This document shows positions 7,281 through 16,649 of a stretch of 64,000 bases of DNA, in pieces; position 1 is the stretch's first letter; every line of letters begins with the position of its first letter. The stretch spans positions 1-64,000 of the forward strand of contig NZ_JAOEGB010000018.1 in the NCBI RefSeq assembly GCF_025420585.1, written 5' to 3'. A program made the position numbers and the translations under genes. The notes below the pieces were generated by a model. The model worked only from the letters and a program-made list of their open reading frames with translations. It was not told the DNA's origin and did not search any database. The stretch is from Planotetraspora sp. A-T 1434 (GTDB lineage: Bacteria > Actinomycetota > Actinomycetes > Streptosporangiales > Streptosporangiaceae).

Positions 7281-8519
7281 TCAGGGCTTCGCCGATCCGT
7301 CCTGCGCCGGTGCCGACTCCGGGCTCGCGGCTCGCGCCCGGAACGCGAGCCGGACAGCGAGCCCGGCGACGAGCGCCCAGAAGGCCGAGCTGACGCCCGC
7401 GAGCGTCGTTCCGGAGGCGGCGACCAGGAATGTGACGGTCGCCGCCGTGCTCTCGGCCGGGCCACCGGTTCCGCTGAGCGCCGCGGTCAGGGAGTAGGTG
7501 AGCGTCCCGAGGAGGCCGAGCCCGGCGACGGTGCCGACGACCTCCACCGGGGCGACGGCGAGGAAGCTGGTGAGCGCGGTGGTGCCCGCGGCGATCCCCA
7601 GGTAGGTAATGCCGAACGCCTGGGACGCCTTCCACCGCCGCGCCGGGTCGGGGTGCGACTCCGGCGACGCCGGGAGGGCCGCGCTGATCGCGGCGAGGTT
7701 GACGGCGTGCCCGCCGAGCGGGGCAGCGAGGAGGCTACCAAGGCCGGTGACGCCCATGGCCGCCCGCCACGGCACCTGGTACCCGAACGAGCTCATGATC
7801 GCGACGCCGGGCACGTTCTGCGCGGCCATCGTCACGACGTACAGCGGCAGGGCGATGCCGATCAGCGCCGCCCAGGTTAGGCCCGGAGTCGTCCAAACAA
7901 GCTGTGGCAGCCACGGCCCGTGCAGCCCGTCGCCGGTGGCGGCGAGCACACCGACCACGATCACGGTGACGCCGAACGCAGCGAGGATGGCCCAGCGCGG
8001 TGCCGTCACCACGACGATCAGCCAAGTGAGGAGGATCGGCGCGACCTGCCAGGGATGGGACGCGAGCGCCTTCACCGGCACCAGGCAGAGCTCGACGAGC
8101 ACACCGGCGAGCATCGCCTGTGCGATCGTCGCCGGGATCGCCGACACCAGGGAGCCGAGCCGCGGCCAGAGCCCGGTCAAGGCCACCAGGACGCTCGCGA
8201 CCGCGAACCCGCCGACGGCCGCGGGCCAGCCGCCCGCCACCTGCCCCGCGCTCGCCAGCACGGCGGCACCCGGCGTCGACCAGGCCAGAGTGATCGGCAT
8301 CCGGGTGCGGCGGCTCAGCCAGAGGCTGCCGAGGCCAAGGAAGGCGCAGAGCGCGACCAGCCCGGAGGTCGCCTCGGCCGGGCTCGCGCCGGTCGCCCGC
8401 AGCCCCACGAGGACGACGCCGAAGGTGCTCGTGTAGCCGATGAACGCGATCGCGATCCCGGTGACGACTGGTTGTCCGCGTTGCTCCCGGAGTTCCTGCC
8501 GAAGTTCCACCCGAAGCAC
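7281..8519 (-). CDS. benE: BenE-family benzoate/proton symporter
   Basis: This 412-residue membrane protein has about 12 hydrophobic segments and the BenE signatures: GYTSTFGVVLVGLRATGASPAEA near the N-terminus, AWSTPGAAVLA, and FGYQVPWRAAMGVTGLGSLLAAPLGGHAVNLAAI. The family takes up benzoate with protons, but many actinobacterial members have no benzoate genes near them. Here no ben or cat genes are present; the nearest genes are the convergent P450/Rieske operon. It could therefore move an aromatic precursor or product of that operon. The start is a GTG at 8519, two bases after the stop of an upstream broken frame. Confidence 0.85.
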   Translation of the reverse strand: MLRVELRQELREQRGQPVVTGIAIAFIGYTSTFGVVLVGLRATGASPAEATSGLVALCAFLGLGSLWLSRRTRMPITLAWSTPGAAVLASAGQVAGGWPAAVGGFAVASVLVALTGLWPRLGSLVSAIPATIAQAMLAGVLVELCLVPVKALASHPWQVAPILLTWLIVVVTAPRWAILAAFGVTVIVVGVLAATGDGLHGPWLPQLVWTTPGLTWAALIGIALPLYVVTMAAQNVPGVAIMSSFGYQVPWRAAMGVTGLGSLLAAPLGGHAVNLAAISAALPASPESHPDPARRWKASQAFGITYLGIAAGTTALTSFLAVAPVEVVGTVAGLGLLGTLTYSLTAALSGTGGPAESTAATVTFLVAASGTTLAGVSSAFWALVAGLAVRLAFRARAASPESAPAQDGSAKP

Positions 8520-8520
8520 A

Positions 8521-8780
8521 CTAATCGAGCGCCTTGAGTCGCGCTCGAGCGATCTTCATATTGTCGGCCCAGTAGCCGCCGGAGACGCCGTCCGGTACCG
8601 CCCGCGCCCGATCGGGCGGCCCCAACGGACACCACTCAGCGAAGATCGCGAAAGCGAGGGCCAGAACCTATCTCGGCCGGGCGTAGCGCAGAGCGTCCGG
8701 GTCCACGGCGTCGACACGCTCGGCAGCGTACGGGCGGCTCTGGGAGGCCATGACCTCCAAGAGGATCCGGCCGTCGCGCT
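8521..8780 (-). pseudogene. Unidentified broken reading frame upstream of benE
   Basis: On the benE strand a frame reads SQSRPYAAERVDAVDPDALR, then an in-frame TAG, then AEWCPLGPPDRAR ... GGYWADNMKIARARLKALD and a stop that nearly touches the benE start. The spacing suggests the tail of an upstream gene in a former operon with benE, inactivated by the internal stop. I do not recognise the family. Confidence 0.3.
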
Positions 8781-8936
8781 GTAAGAGCGTAACTAAACAC
8801 CCACGGCTCTTTGTGTCGGCAGGACAGCCGGGCGGTGGCCGTGCCTAGACGATGACGTCGACCACCGGTCTAACGCAGATAAGCAGGGGGAGCCGCCCGG
8901 CCGCGGCGGGAAGTACCCCCAGGGCGGCACCGGCGC

Positions 8937-8967
8937 TATCGCAGATAATCACTCACTATCTGTGATA
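8937..8967. promoter_or_regulatory. AT-rich inverted repeat
   Basis: TATCGCAGATA (8937-8947) and TATCTGTGATA (8957-8967) are inverted repeats of 11 bases with one mismatch, around a 9-base spacer. This is an AT-rich island in a stretch with no intact gene (8520-9240). It could be an operator for the secreted protein gene at 9241 or a relic; no target is certain. Confidence 0.35.
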
Positions 8968-9240
8968 ACAACCCGTGATCATCGCTACCGCTAATTTCTG
9001 CACTCAGGCTCCTCGAAGGCTGTCTTCCCGGCTGAGGCCCCGCTGGTCACCGAACCCGTGGCCTGCAGACCCGTCACCACGCTTAGGGCGTCACAGGGCG
9101 GCCAACGCCTCGGCGTGAGTCTCGTCGGTGCGGACGTCGCGTCCGACTGGACCTGGCCCCCTTGAGGCAGGCCTGCACGCCCGATGAGTGTACGGCCCGA
9201 ACGCGGGCGTCCACTGTCTGACTTCGATGGACGAAAGGAA

Positions 9241-9618
9241 ATGGGAGAGATGCCCGGTCGGCGGATGATGGTCCTGGCTGCGCTGGTCGCGGGTTCGATG
9301 CTCGCGGGGGCCTCGGGAGCCTCAGCAGACGTGGAGCCGTGGGGAGCCCGGCTCATGAACGGAAACGGCTCGGTCGACGTCAGTGCTGACCGCAAGGACA
9401 TCACGGTCTGCGATCTGGAGGCCGACGACGATTTCGTGGGAGCCGAGTACGAGACGACGGCAGGGAGAACGATCAACGTGCAGGCGGGTCCGGGCCGGCA
9501 GTGCGTGAGCGACTCGGTTTTCTTCGGTCGCATCCGGTCGGTGATGCTCTGCCACGGCCCCGACGTCAACCCGGAGGGTGGCTCTTTGAGGTGGTGCGAC
9601 CCACGCACCACATTCTGA
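9241..9618 (+). CDS. Small secreted protein of unknown function
   Basis: This protein of about 125 residues has a signal peptide (MPGRRMMVLAALVAGSMLAG, then ASGASA before the mature part) and a mature chain with five cysteines spread over about 95 residues. It resembles the many small exported proteins of actinomycetes whose mature part reads VYVTVCDLEADDD...VGAEY, but I know no function for them. The start is uncertain: ATG at 9241 has AAAGGA very close, and ATG at 9250 is also possible. Confidence 0.6.
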   Translation: MGEMPGRRMMVLAALVAGSMLAGASGASADVEPWGARLMNGNGSVDVSADRKDITVCDLEADDDFVGAEYETTAGRTINVQAGPGRQCVSDSVFFGRIRSVMLCHGPDVNPEGGSLRWCDPRTTF

Positions 9619-9945
9619 TACCGCCGCACTGCGACAGCCGACGCCGAAGCGGAGCCCCGGCCTCGCAGGCGTCGGCGCGGTCGTTGCGCGCTCAAGAGGA
9701 GAAGCTGCAAGTCGTTCTCCGAGGACGCGATGAGGACGGAGACCGTGCCAGTCCCCGACCAGCACCGGCCCAGGGGGGTCCGTCCCACCACGAACGCTCT
9801 GGCCGTACTCGGCATGATGCTCTGAACCCCGAAGGCCCGTTCACCACGCTCGGGGAAACCTCCGGCGCGCGGGACCCAAGTACCAGGTCTCGGCTGTGAC
9901 GCTGTGAGCAGCTGCACCACTACGGCTGGTCGTGCGTTGTGGAGG
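9619..9945. other. Intergenic, no feature recognised
   Basis: Between the small secreted protein and the small minus-strand gene I see no conserved coding sequence, terminator or strong repeat on either strand. Confidence 0.5.
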
Positions 9946-10176
9946 TTACGGGCGCTCGGTCTGGACGAAACGTGCTTCCCAGCGGGCGAGCAGGGCCGCG
10001 TCCTCCTGCGGGTCGCCGGCCAGCCCGGAGAAGGTGATGGCGGTCGCGGCGTGGAGGTCGTAGTGCGGATCGCCTGGAGTCACGATGACGGCACCGTCGG
10101 CGTGCCAGCCCTCAGGGGTGCCGACGTGCACGGGCACCACGAGAGAGCCGTCGTCGCGCTTAACCGCTGACCACAT
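9946..10176 (-). CDS. Small hypothetical protein
   Basis: This is a 76-residue protein beginning MWSAVKRDDGSLVVPVHVG. The ATG at 10174-10176 has a clear AAGGAGG five bases upstream, which makes it more convincing than its length. It is acidic and soluble, with no membrane segment or known motif. It lies just downstream of the truncated alaS on the same strand. Function unknown. Confidence 0.5.
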   Translation of the reverse strand: MWSAVKRDDGSLVVPVHVGTPEGWHADGAVIVTPGDPHYDLHAATAITFSGLAGDPQEDAALLARWEARFVQTERP

Positions 10177-10226
10177 GACGACCTCCTTCACACCCCATAG
10201 TGCCTCCGATAGTTGCGCTCAATCCG

Positions 10227-11216
10227 TTAGGCGAACAGCCGTGCGGCATCCTGGAACGCAGTCATCAACGCCTGATCGAGAGCCTCGGGGCGGCGGCCTC
10301 CCGCTTGCGCCACGCCTGGCTTGCCTCCAGCTCCGCCTCCGACGACGCGCGCAGCTTCCGTGAGGATCTGCTGCGCCTCGATGCCGCTGTCCAGGACAGA
10401 GTAGGAGACGGCGGCGACCAGCACAGCTTTACCTTCGTGTTCCAGGCCGAGGACCACCGCGGAGTGGCCTCCATGGACGCGGGCCACCGTGTCGGTGGCC
10501 AGGGCTCGCAGTTCGTCAGGGGCGATGCCGGTGACCTTCTGCGCGACGATCCAGCCGCCGCCGGACTGCTGCGCGGTGTCGGCGAGTAGCACGGCCTGGT
10601 GTCGCAGTTCCTCGGCCCGGAGCCGTCCGAGCTCGTCCTGCGCTTCCGCCAGGGCGCCCAGCCGCTTGCGCAAGACATCCGGGGCGTCCTTGGGACGGGT
10701 GCCAAGGAGGGAGGCCACCTGTTGGAGCAGGCGGCGCTCGGAGTCGTAGTAGAGCAGGACGTCCCGCCCGGTCAGAGCCTCGATCCGGCGCAGATTGGAG
10801 CCGATGGACGATTCCCCCAAAACGCGGACGGGGCCGGCGCCGGCGCCGTGGCCGACGTGGGTGCCGCCGCAAAGTTCACGGGAGATATCGCCGATGTCAA
10901 CGATGCGGACCTGGTCGCCGTACTTCTCCCCGAACAGCGCGGTGGCGCCTGCGGCTTCGGCCTCGACGCGGGTGGTGTGCCAGATGCGCACCTCCGGGTC
11001 GTCCATCAGGTGGTCGTTGACCAGTGCCTCGACCGCGGCGAGCTGGGTGGGATCGACTGCGGAGAAGTGCGCGAAGTCAAACCGCAGCCAGCCTGCGTCC
11101 ACAAGGGAACCCTGTTGGCGGGCGTGCTCCTCTTCGGCGGTGACGACCTGTTCGATCAGCGAGGACTGGGCGGTCAGCTCGGGCCAGACGTTGCCGAGGT
11201 TGGCGATCACGCTCGC
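10227..11216 (-). pseudogene. alaS: Alanyl-tRNA synthetase with the catalytic core deleted
   Basis: The C-terminal 300 residues are clearly AlaRS: RFDFAHFSAVDP, the editing-domain CGGTHVGH, the IGSNLRRIEALTG block, a coiled coil, and the DHHA1 end with GGGAGGKPGVAQAGG. Ahead of this is a short piece of the domain that follows the catalytic core (NVWPEL ... TAEEE). The two are joined in frame near 11126, omitting about 200 residues, including the first half of the editing site (HxxxH). The aminoacylation domain is absent. The open frame upstream of 11216 belongs to other scraps. It cannot charge tRNA and probably cannot edit, so I treat it as a relic even though the frame is open. Confidence 0.75.
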
Positions 11217-11289
11217 GGTGGCGGCAGGCAGGACGGGCCCGGCACCCTCGGCGGCTACGTCGCGGGGGAGCCATCGTGTGTGCGCCAGC

Positions 11290-11363
11290 GTCGCCAGGGT
11301 GAATTCGCCGTCGTGGACGCCGCCGATGAAGGCGTCCCACTCCGCCGACGTGTACGGTTCTGC
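11290..11363 (-). pseudogene. DUF397-like C-terminal scrap
   Basis: The sequence PYTSAEWDAFIGGVHDGEFTLA matches the usual end of DUF397 proteins (FTPAEWRAFV.GV.DGEFDL), which accompany actinobacterial XRE regulators. It is fused in frame to the alaS relic and has no start of its own. Confidence 0.45.
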
Positions 11364-11548
11364 TCGTACGCGTGCTGGGTGCACGGGCAAATCTCGCTGG
11401 GCCGGTCGCCCCAGTGGAGGCCGTTGAGCGACCATTTGCGCAGAACGCCAGCTGCGCGCTCGCATCCGTCATAGAAGACGCCGAACGTCGCACGGAACTC
11501 GGCGCCGTCGCGGTTGCCGCAGAGATGGCACGCCCCTTGCTCCCTCAT
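11350..11548 (-). pseudogene. Small cysteine-rich protein, end lost
   Basis: Its ATG at 11548 overlaps the stop of the ThyX relic as ATGA, so the two were translationally coupled. The first 66 residues (ACHLCGNRDG ... YDGCERAAGVLRKWS ... CPC) contain CxxC and CxC pairs, suggesting a small metal-binding protein. The frame then runs antisense-like into the DUF397/alaS debris until 11255. It looks like a phage- or element-type gene; function unknown. Confidence 0.4.
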
Positions 11549-11770
11549 ACCTTCCGCCACTTCGACGGGACCCACGCCCCGGTCTCGGTCACCTCGAAGT
11601 CGCCGAACAGGGCGGCCACCTCGTCCCGCATGATCCGGGCGACCTGCCCGAACACGAGGCGGATCTCCTCCTCGGCGCCATCGGCGGTACGGGTCTCGAT
11701 CACGTGCCGCAAGGTGCGGATGTTCGCCGACCACACCATGCCCGTCGCGACACCTTCCGGGGTTGGAGTG
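11545..11770 (-). pseudogene. thyX: ThyX C-terminal fragment
   Basis: The last 75 residues of the frame 11545-11904 (MVWSANIRTLRHVIETRT, AEEEIRLVFGQVARIM, LFGDFEVTETG) match the C-terminal part of flavin-dependent thymidylate synthase. There the NxRxLRHxIExRT and AEEEIR segments contribute to the dUMP/FAD site. The 50 residues before them do not look like ThyX, so the N-terminal two thirds are gone. It would be inactive as thymidylate synthase. Confidence 0.6.
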
Positions 11771-11902
11771 GCAACCTGGGCAAGAACCGCGCCCGCCGCC
11801 GCGCCCAGCACCGGAGCGGTCGGCGGCTGCAGGCGCTGGACGCCCCCTCCGCATACCTGCCTGTCGCCGTGGGGAGGACGATCGTTACGGGTGGCAAACT
11901 CC

Positions 11903-11934
11903 ATACCGGACAGAATGAGGTTTCTGTCTGGTAT
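11903..11934. repeat. Inverted repeat at the edge of the thyX fragment
   Basis: ATACCGGACAGAA (11903-11915) pairs with TTCTGTCTGGTAT (11922-11934) with one mismatch and a 6-base spacer. It lies where recognisable thyX-strand sequence begins and could be an operator or the end of a lost element. Confidence 0.35.
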
Positions 11935-11964
11935 AGGACGCTCTGTCCATTTCCTGTCAGGGTC

Positions 11965-12201
11965 TCATACGTCGCTCTTCGCCTTCTCCACTCCCTGACG
12001 AAGGGTATCGGCTATCGCCGGTACCGAATCCGGCTCGTAGATGAGCAGGAGCCTTCGTTCCCGCCCCGTCTCCCGATCGATCCCGGTGACGTCCTGTACG
12101 ACCATGCGGGCGCTGATAGTGCCTTCCTCCGTGGGCACGTCCACGTTGGCGACCCCGACAACCACCTCGCGCGAAAAGATCTGCTCAAGCTCATCCGCCA
12201 T
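11965..12201 (-). CDS. Small hypothetical protein
   Basis: This is a 78-residue, acidic, soluble protein beginning MADELEQIFSREVVVGVANV. It has an amphipathic pattern and no family I recognise. The frame has actinobacterial third-position GC and convincing composition, but the ribosome site (GGAG about ten bases upstream) is only fair. Unknown function. Confidence 0.45.
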   Translation of the reverse strand: MADELEQIFSREVVVGVANVDVPTEEGTISARMVVQDVTGIDRETGRERRLLLIYEPDSVPAIADTLRQGVEKAKSDV

Positions 12202-12335
12202 ATCTCCGACGCTATTGCGCAGGCCAGCGGGGCACCACCCGCACCGGTTAATGTCCTGGCTCGTTATGCGTGGGCCGGGGCGGAGCTTTGGCGTGCACCA
12301 GCACGGCCAGCCTGGGAGGGTGCGGTGGTGATGGG

Positions 12336-12899
12336 GTGAGTTTTCGCAGGTCAGCGACGAACTACCGGTGCCGCTTGATCATCGCGGCGGCCCGGGAGCT
12401 GGCCGAGGCCGAAGGATGGGAGGCGGTGACGACCCGCCGCCTCGCTGAACGGGTCGAGTACAGCCAGCCCGTCCTCTACAGCCATTTCAACGGCAAGGAC
12501 GCCATCATGGCGGCGGTGGCGGTGGAGGGCTTCGCCGACCTCGCCGCCGAGCTGCGCGCGGCCCGCATGTCGGCGTCCGACCCCCGCCAGTCCCTCGCCG
12601 CCGTCAGCGCCGCCTACGCCGCGTTCGCCGAGCGGCGGGCCGCGCTGTACGACGCCATGTTCAACCAGACGGTGGACCTGCCGTTCGCCACCCCCGAAGC
12701 ACCGGCCGCCCTGCACGCGGCCTTTGACGAGCTGCGCGAAGCCGTACGGCCACTGGCCGCAGAGGACGACCTCGGCCTGCTCACCGAGACGTTCTGGGGC
12801 GGCCTGCACGGATTGATAACGCTCATGCGCGGCGGCAGGCTGCCGCGCGAGCACCACGAGCGGCGGCTGGCGCTGCTGCTCAGCCGCTTCTCACACTGA
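12336..12899 (+). CDS. TetR-family transcriptional regulator
   Basis: This regulator of about 187 residues has a typical TetR helix-turn-helix: AARELAEAEGWEAVTTRRLAERVEYSQPVLYSHFNGKDAIMAAV. The C-terminal ligand domain is normal in length, with an ETFWGGLHGLITLMRGGRL segment. The start is uncertain: the GTG at 12336 has no good ribosome site and the frame stays open upstream, so the N-terminus may have been lost in a rearrangement. It neighbours element debris on one side and the dnaK promoter on the other. Target genes unknown. Confidence 0.75.
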   Translation: MSFRRSATNYRCRLIIAAARELAEAEGWEAVTTRRLAERVEYSQPVLYSHFNGKDAIMAAVAVEGFADLAAELRAARMSASDPRQSLAAVSAAYAAFAERRAALYDAMFNQTVDLPFATPEAPAALHAAFDELREAVRPLAAEDDLGLLTETFWGGLHGLITLMRGGRLPREHHERRLALLLSRFSH

Positions 12900-13035
12900 C
12901 CCGCCGATCACACATGCCTTCCAAGGTCGCTGGGGCACGGCGGTGCCCGCCTGTGGGGGCACATCACGAGCTTCCCCACGCTGGGGTGGCGGCGAGCTAC
13001 AGGAGCGCCTGGCTGTATAGCCCAATCCGGACGTC

Positions 13036-13065
13036 TTGACCAGTCTCCCTTGGAAGTTTTATACA
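13036..13065 (+). promoter_or_regulatory. Promoter of dnaK-grpE with HspR-like half sites
   Basis: TTGACC (13036-13041) and TATACA (13060-13065) are 18 bases apart, a good housekeeping promoter. CTTG (13049-13052) and CAAG (13064-13067) form an inverted pair over the spacer and -10. These are the outer tetramers of the HspR operator (HAIR, CTTGAGT and ACTCAAG), but the inner bases and the total length (19, not 21) do not match, so HspR control is only a suggestion. Confidence 0.45.
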
Positions 13066-13218
13066 AGTTTCAGGGGGGGTTTGACCGTACTCGCAGGTCA
13101 CAGCGCTGCCCGCTGATGACGGTCCTCGGCGGAGGTGAGCGCGGTGGCCGCGCTGTATCCGGCACCACGGGCGGCCCACGGGGGAGGCGGTCAGGGGGAG
13201 CGACCAAGGAGGCCTGAG

Positions 13219-15087
13219 ATGGCACGAGCGGTCGGTATCGATCTCGGCACGACGAACTCGGTGGTGTGCGCGCTGGAAGGCGGTGAGCCGACCGTCATCG
13301 CCAACACCGAGGGATCGCGGACGACGCCTTCCGTGGTGGCGTTCGCGAAGAGCGGTGAGGTGCTGGTCGGCGAGGTCGCCAAGCGTCAGGCGGTGACCAA
13401 CGTGGAGCGCACCGCGCGGTCGGTGAAGCGCCATATGGGGGAGACCGCCTGGCGGTTCCCGGAGACCGGGAGCGTGGACGGCAAGCGGTACACGGCGCAG
13501 GAGATCTCCGCCCGGGTGCTGCAGAAGCTGAAGCGTGACGCCGAGGCCTACCTTGGAGAGGGCGTCCACGACGCCGTCATCACGGTGCCGGCGTACTTTG
13601 ACGACGCCCAGCGGACCGCGACCAAGGAGGCGGGCGAGATCGCCGGCCTGAAGGTCCTGCGGATCATCAACGAGCCGACGGCCGCGGCCCTGGCGTACGG
13701 ACTGGACAAGGAGAACGACCAGACCATCCTGGTCTTCGACCTTGGCGGCGGAACGTTCGACGTGTCGCTGCTGGAGATCGGCCAAGGCGTCGTCGAGGTG
13801 AAGGCCACCGCCGGTGACACCCACCTCGGTGGGGACGACTGGGACCAGCGGATCGTCGATCACCTGGTCAAGCAGTTCAAGAACGGCTACGGGGTCGACC
13901 TGTCCAAGGACAAGATGGCGGTCCAGCGGCTGCGCGAGGCCGCCGAGCGGGCCAAGATCGAGCTGTCGGCCGCCACGGAGACCACGATCAACCTTCCCTA
14001 CATCACGGCCTCGGCGGAGGGCCCGCTGCATCTGGACGACAAGCTGACCCGCGCGCAGTTCCAGCAGCTCACCCACGACCTGCTGGACCGCTGCAAGGGC
14101 CCCTTCCACCAGGCGGTGAAGGACGCCGGGATCGCGGTCTCCGACATCGACCACGTCATCCTGGTCGGCGGCTCGACCCGGATGCCGGCCGTGGTCCATC
14201 TGGTCCGGGAGCTGACCGGCGGCAAGGAGCCGCACAAGGGCGTCAACCCCGACGAAGTGGTTGCGGTCGGCGCCGCGCTGCAGGCCGGGGTGCTCAAGGG
14301 CGAGGTCAAGGACGTGCTGCTACTGGACGTCACGCCGCTGTCCCTCGGCATCGAGACCAAGGGCGGCATCATGACCCGGCTCATCGAGCGCAACACCACG
14401 ATCCCGACCAAGCGCTCGGAGGTGTTCACCACGGCGGACGACAACCAGCCGTCCGTGGCCATCCAGGTCTACCAGGGCGAGCGGGACATCGCCGCGTACA
14501 ACAAGAAGCTCGGCATGTTCGAGCTGACCGGCCTGCCGCCCGCCCCGCGCGGGATCCCGCAGATCGAGGTCACCTTCGACATCGACGCCAACGGCATCAT
14601 GCACGTGTCCGCCAAGGATCTCGGCACCGGCAGGGAGCAGTCGATAGCCATCACCGCCGGCTCGGCGCTGCCGAAGGAGGACATCGAGCGGATGGTGCGC
14701 GATGCCGAACAGCACGCCGACGAGGACCGCCGAAGGCGCGAGGCGGCCGAGACGCGCAACAGCGCCGAGACGCTCGTCTACACAACCGAAAAGCTGCTGC
14801 GGGACAACCCGGAGAAGGTGCCGGCGGATGTGAAGTCCGAAGTGGAGGCCGCGGTCGCCGACCTCAAGGACAAGCTGAAGGGCGAGGACGTCACCGCCAT
14901 CCGCCAAGCCACCGAGAAGGCCACCGCGGCCGCCCAGAAGGTGGGCCAGGCGATGTACGCGCAGGCGCAGGGAGCCGCCGCTGGAGAGGCGCGTGCGGAT
15001 GAAGGCGCGCAGCAGCGGACCGGCGAACAGGACGTCGTGGACGCGGAGATCGTCGATGAGGACAAACGACAGGGAGGCACCGGATGA
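13219..15087 (+). CDS. dnaK: Hsp70 chaperone DnaK (accessory copy)
   Basis: This 622-residue DnaK is complete: [12 protein letters not shown] at the N-terminus, the [15 protein letters not shown] and [13 protein letters not shown] blocks, the phosphate loop [20 protein letters not shown], the substrate-binding domain and a disordered tail ending in [12 protein letters not shown]. The ATG at 13219 follows AAGGAGG with ideal spacing; the frame is open further upstream but without DnaK sequence. Its stop overlaps the grpE start in ATGA. The usual dnaJ and hspR are absent, so this looks like a second, lineage-specific chaperone pair, sharing DnaJ with the main operon elsewhere. Confidence 0.95.
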   Translation: MARAVGIDLGTTNSVVCALEGGEPTVIANTEGSRTTPSVVAFAKSGEVLVGEVAKRQAVTNVERTARSVKRHMGETAWRFPETGSVDGKRYTAQEISARVLQKLKRDAEAYLGEGVHDAVITVPAYFDDAQRTATKEAGEIAGLKVLRIINEPTAAALAYGLDKENDQTILVFDLGGGTFDVSLLEIGQGVVEVKATAGDTHLGGDDWDQRIVDHLVKQFKNGYGVDLSKDKMAVQRLREAAERAKIELSAATETTINLPYITASAEGPLHLDDKLTRAQFQQLTHDLLDRCKGPFHQAVKDAGIAVSDIDHVILVGGSTRMPAVVHLVRELTGGKEPHKGVNPDEVVAVGAALQAGVLKGEVKDVLLLDVTPLSLGIETKGGIMTRLIERNTTIPTKRSEVFTTADDNQPSVAIQVYQGERDIAAYNKKLGMFELTGLPPAPRGIPQIEVTFDIDANGIMHVSAKDLGTGREQSIAITAGSALPKEDIERMVRDAEQHADEDRRRREAAETRNSAETLVYTTEKLLRDNPEKVPADVKSEVEAAVADLKDKLKGEDVTAIRQATEKATAAAQKVGQAMYAQAQGAAAGEARADEGAQQRTGEQDVVDAEIVDEDKRQGGTG

Positions 15088-15701
15088 GCCGCCCGTCTGA
15101 TTCCCGGCGCGGAGGCCGGCCGCGTGCCGGCCTGCCGCCGCTCCCTGAGGGGACCCGAGGACGTAAGGCCATCCTGGCCGGTGCGCCGGCACCGGCCGGC
15201 GGAGTGCCCGCTCCGGCGCCGCGGACCGCGGCGGGCAAGCCACCCGCGCGGTCGCTGACAGCGAAGCTGAAGGCGGAACTCGCCGAGCGCACCGCGGACC
15301 TGCAGCGGGTCAAGGCGGAGTACGACAACTATCGCAAGCGGGTCCAGCGCGACCGCCTGGCGGTCCGCGAGATCGCGGTGGCGAACGTCCTGCGCGGCCT
15401 GCTGCCCGTGCTCGACGCCATCGCCCGGGCCCGCGAGCTCGGCCAGGTCCACGACGGCTTCCGGCAGGTCGCCGAGGTGCTGGAAGCCGAGCTCGCGGCT
15501 CTCGGCCTGCGGTCCTTCGGCGAGCCCGGCGAGCTCTTCGACCCCGAACGCCACGAGGCGATCTTCCACGCGTACTCCACCGGGGTCGACCAGGCGATAT
15601 GCAGCGAGATCCTGGCCCATGGCTACCGGGTCGGCGACCTCCTCCTGCGCCCGGCCCAGGTGACGGTCACCGAGCCGGCCGCTCCCACCGGCGACGGGTG
15701 A
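15084..15701 (+). CDS. grpE: Nucleotide exchange factor GrpE
   Basis: This 205-residue GrpE starts at the ATG overlapping the dnaK stop. A proline/alanine/arginine-rich disordered N-terminus of about 60 residues precedes the long dimerisation helix ([22 protein letters not shown]). The beta-wing domain follows, with the conserved [17 protein letters not shown] and the end [16 protein letters not shown]. It should release ADP from the DnaK next to it. The N-terminus is basic rather than acidic, unlike most actinobacterial GrpE proteins. Confidence 0.93.
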   Translation: MSRPSDSRRGGRPRAGLPPLPEGTRGRKAILAGAPAPAGGVPAPAPRTAAGKPPARSLTAKLKAELAERTADLQRVKAEYDNYRKRVQRDRLAVREIAVANVLRGLLPVLDAIARARELGQVHDGFRQVAEVLEAELAALGLRSFGEPGELFDPERHEAIFHAYSTGVDQAICSEILAHGYRVGDLLLRPAQVTVTEPAAPTGDG

Positions 15702-16133
15702 CAGGCGGCCTCGCTCGGCGCGGCTTCATCTCGGCGAATCCCAGCGATCGGAGGCGTTGCGACCAGTACCACCTCGAAACAGCCACCCGCGCGGCCAGCT
15801 CTCGGTGAGGGTCGGGGTCAGGTCGGCGCGGAGACGCTCGCACCCGATCAAAAAGTCCTCCAGGGTACCGGTCTCCATGAAACGGGCCCGCACGACCGGG
15901 TCGAGCACCCGCTTCCTGCCCTGGCACGACCCCGAGTAGCCAGCACCGTCGACGCCGTGCAACGCGAGCTGTGCTGGCACGGCTTGCTGCTGCGCTACCC
16001 GCCCCAGGCCGGCGGCGTCGACGGCTTGATGAAGGCGGGCAGCCGCATCTCAACTCACTCTCACCTCGCGTCGTTACACCTCATAGAGATTCGTGGTATG
16101 TTCTACCTATTTCCAGTAGAGAAAGTGGGGATC
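15702..16133. other. Intergenic, no confident gene
   Basis: A minus-strand frame at 15726-15980 (84 residues, containing RFMETGTLEDFLIGCERLRADL) has a plausible composition but no family and no ribosome site, so I do not call it. The 60 bases before 16134 are AT-rich (TATTTCCAGTAGAGAAAG) and probably hold the promoter of the cupin gene. Confidence 0.35.
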
Positions 16134-16646
16134 ATGCGCGCCGAACTCGCCGCCCTCGCCACCACCCACCGGCCGTACAAGCCGGAGGAGTGCGCCGAGC
16201 TCGCCCGTCGGGCCGCGGAGTTCGTCGACATCGGCGAGCTGCCCCGGAGCGGGCCGGGGGGCTATGTGCTGCTGTGGTCGGACGAGCACTCCATTGCCTG
16301 GCTCAACACCTGGTGGGAGGCTCGCGACACCGGCTTCCACGATCACGACGGATCGGCGGTCGGCGTGTACGTGCTGGCGGGCAGGGTGTCCAACGAGGGG
16401 CTTTCGATCGCAGGCACGCGGCAGGTCGGGTTTTACGGAGCAGGCGAGTCGTTCTCCTTTCCCGGGACCGGCATCCACCGGATGGATCACGAGGCGGGTG
16501 CGGTCACGATCCATGTCTACTCGCCGCCGCTGCGCGGCATCGGGCACTACGAGGTGGTGGACGGGTTCCTGCGACGGACGCCCGGCTCTCCCGACGAGGC
16601 CTCGCCACCGAGCCCGGGGCTGCGCGAGGCGCTCGGCGTCGGCTGA
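16134..16646 (+). CDS. Cysteine dioxygenase-type cupin
   Basis: This 170-residue cupin is similar to bacterial cysteine dioxygenases. Iron ligands are predicted as H69 and H71 in GFHDHDGSAVGVYVLAG and H115 in FPGTGIHRMDH. The ATG at 16134 follows GTGGGG; the frame is open upstream but with no cupin sequence. The family oxidises cysteine or related thiols to sulfinates using iron and oxygen. It stands alone here, followed by a recombinase relic, so the actual thiol substrate is unknown. Confidence 0.75.
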   Translation: MRAELAALATTHRPYKPEECAELARRAAEFVDIGELPRSGPGGYVLLWSDEHSIAWLNTWWEARDTGFHDHDGSAVGVYVLAGRVSNEGLSIAGTRQVGFYGAGESFSFPGTGIHRMDHEAGAVTIHVYSPPLRGIGHYEVVDGFLRRTPGSPDEASPPSPGLREALGVG

Positions 16647-16649
16647 AAC

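Noticed and set aside
7281-8519. Benzoate catabolic cluster
   Set aside because: Only the BenE-type transporter is present; there is no benzoate dioxygenase, diol dehydrogenase or catechol dioxygenase, and the Rieske protein belongs to a different operon.
13036-13067. Canonical HAIR operator for HspR at dnaK
   Set aside because: Only the outer CTTG and CAAG match, and the spacing is two bases short, so it is mentioned as half sites only.
15726-15980. 84-residue minus-strand frame after grpE
   Set aside because: No family, no ribosome site, and only one short stretch has convincing composition.
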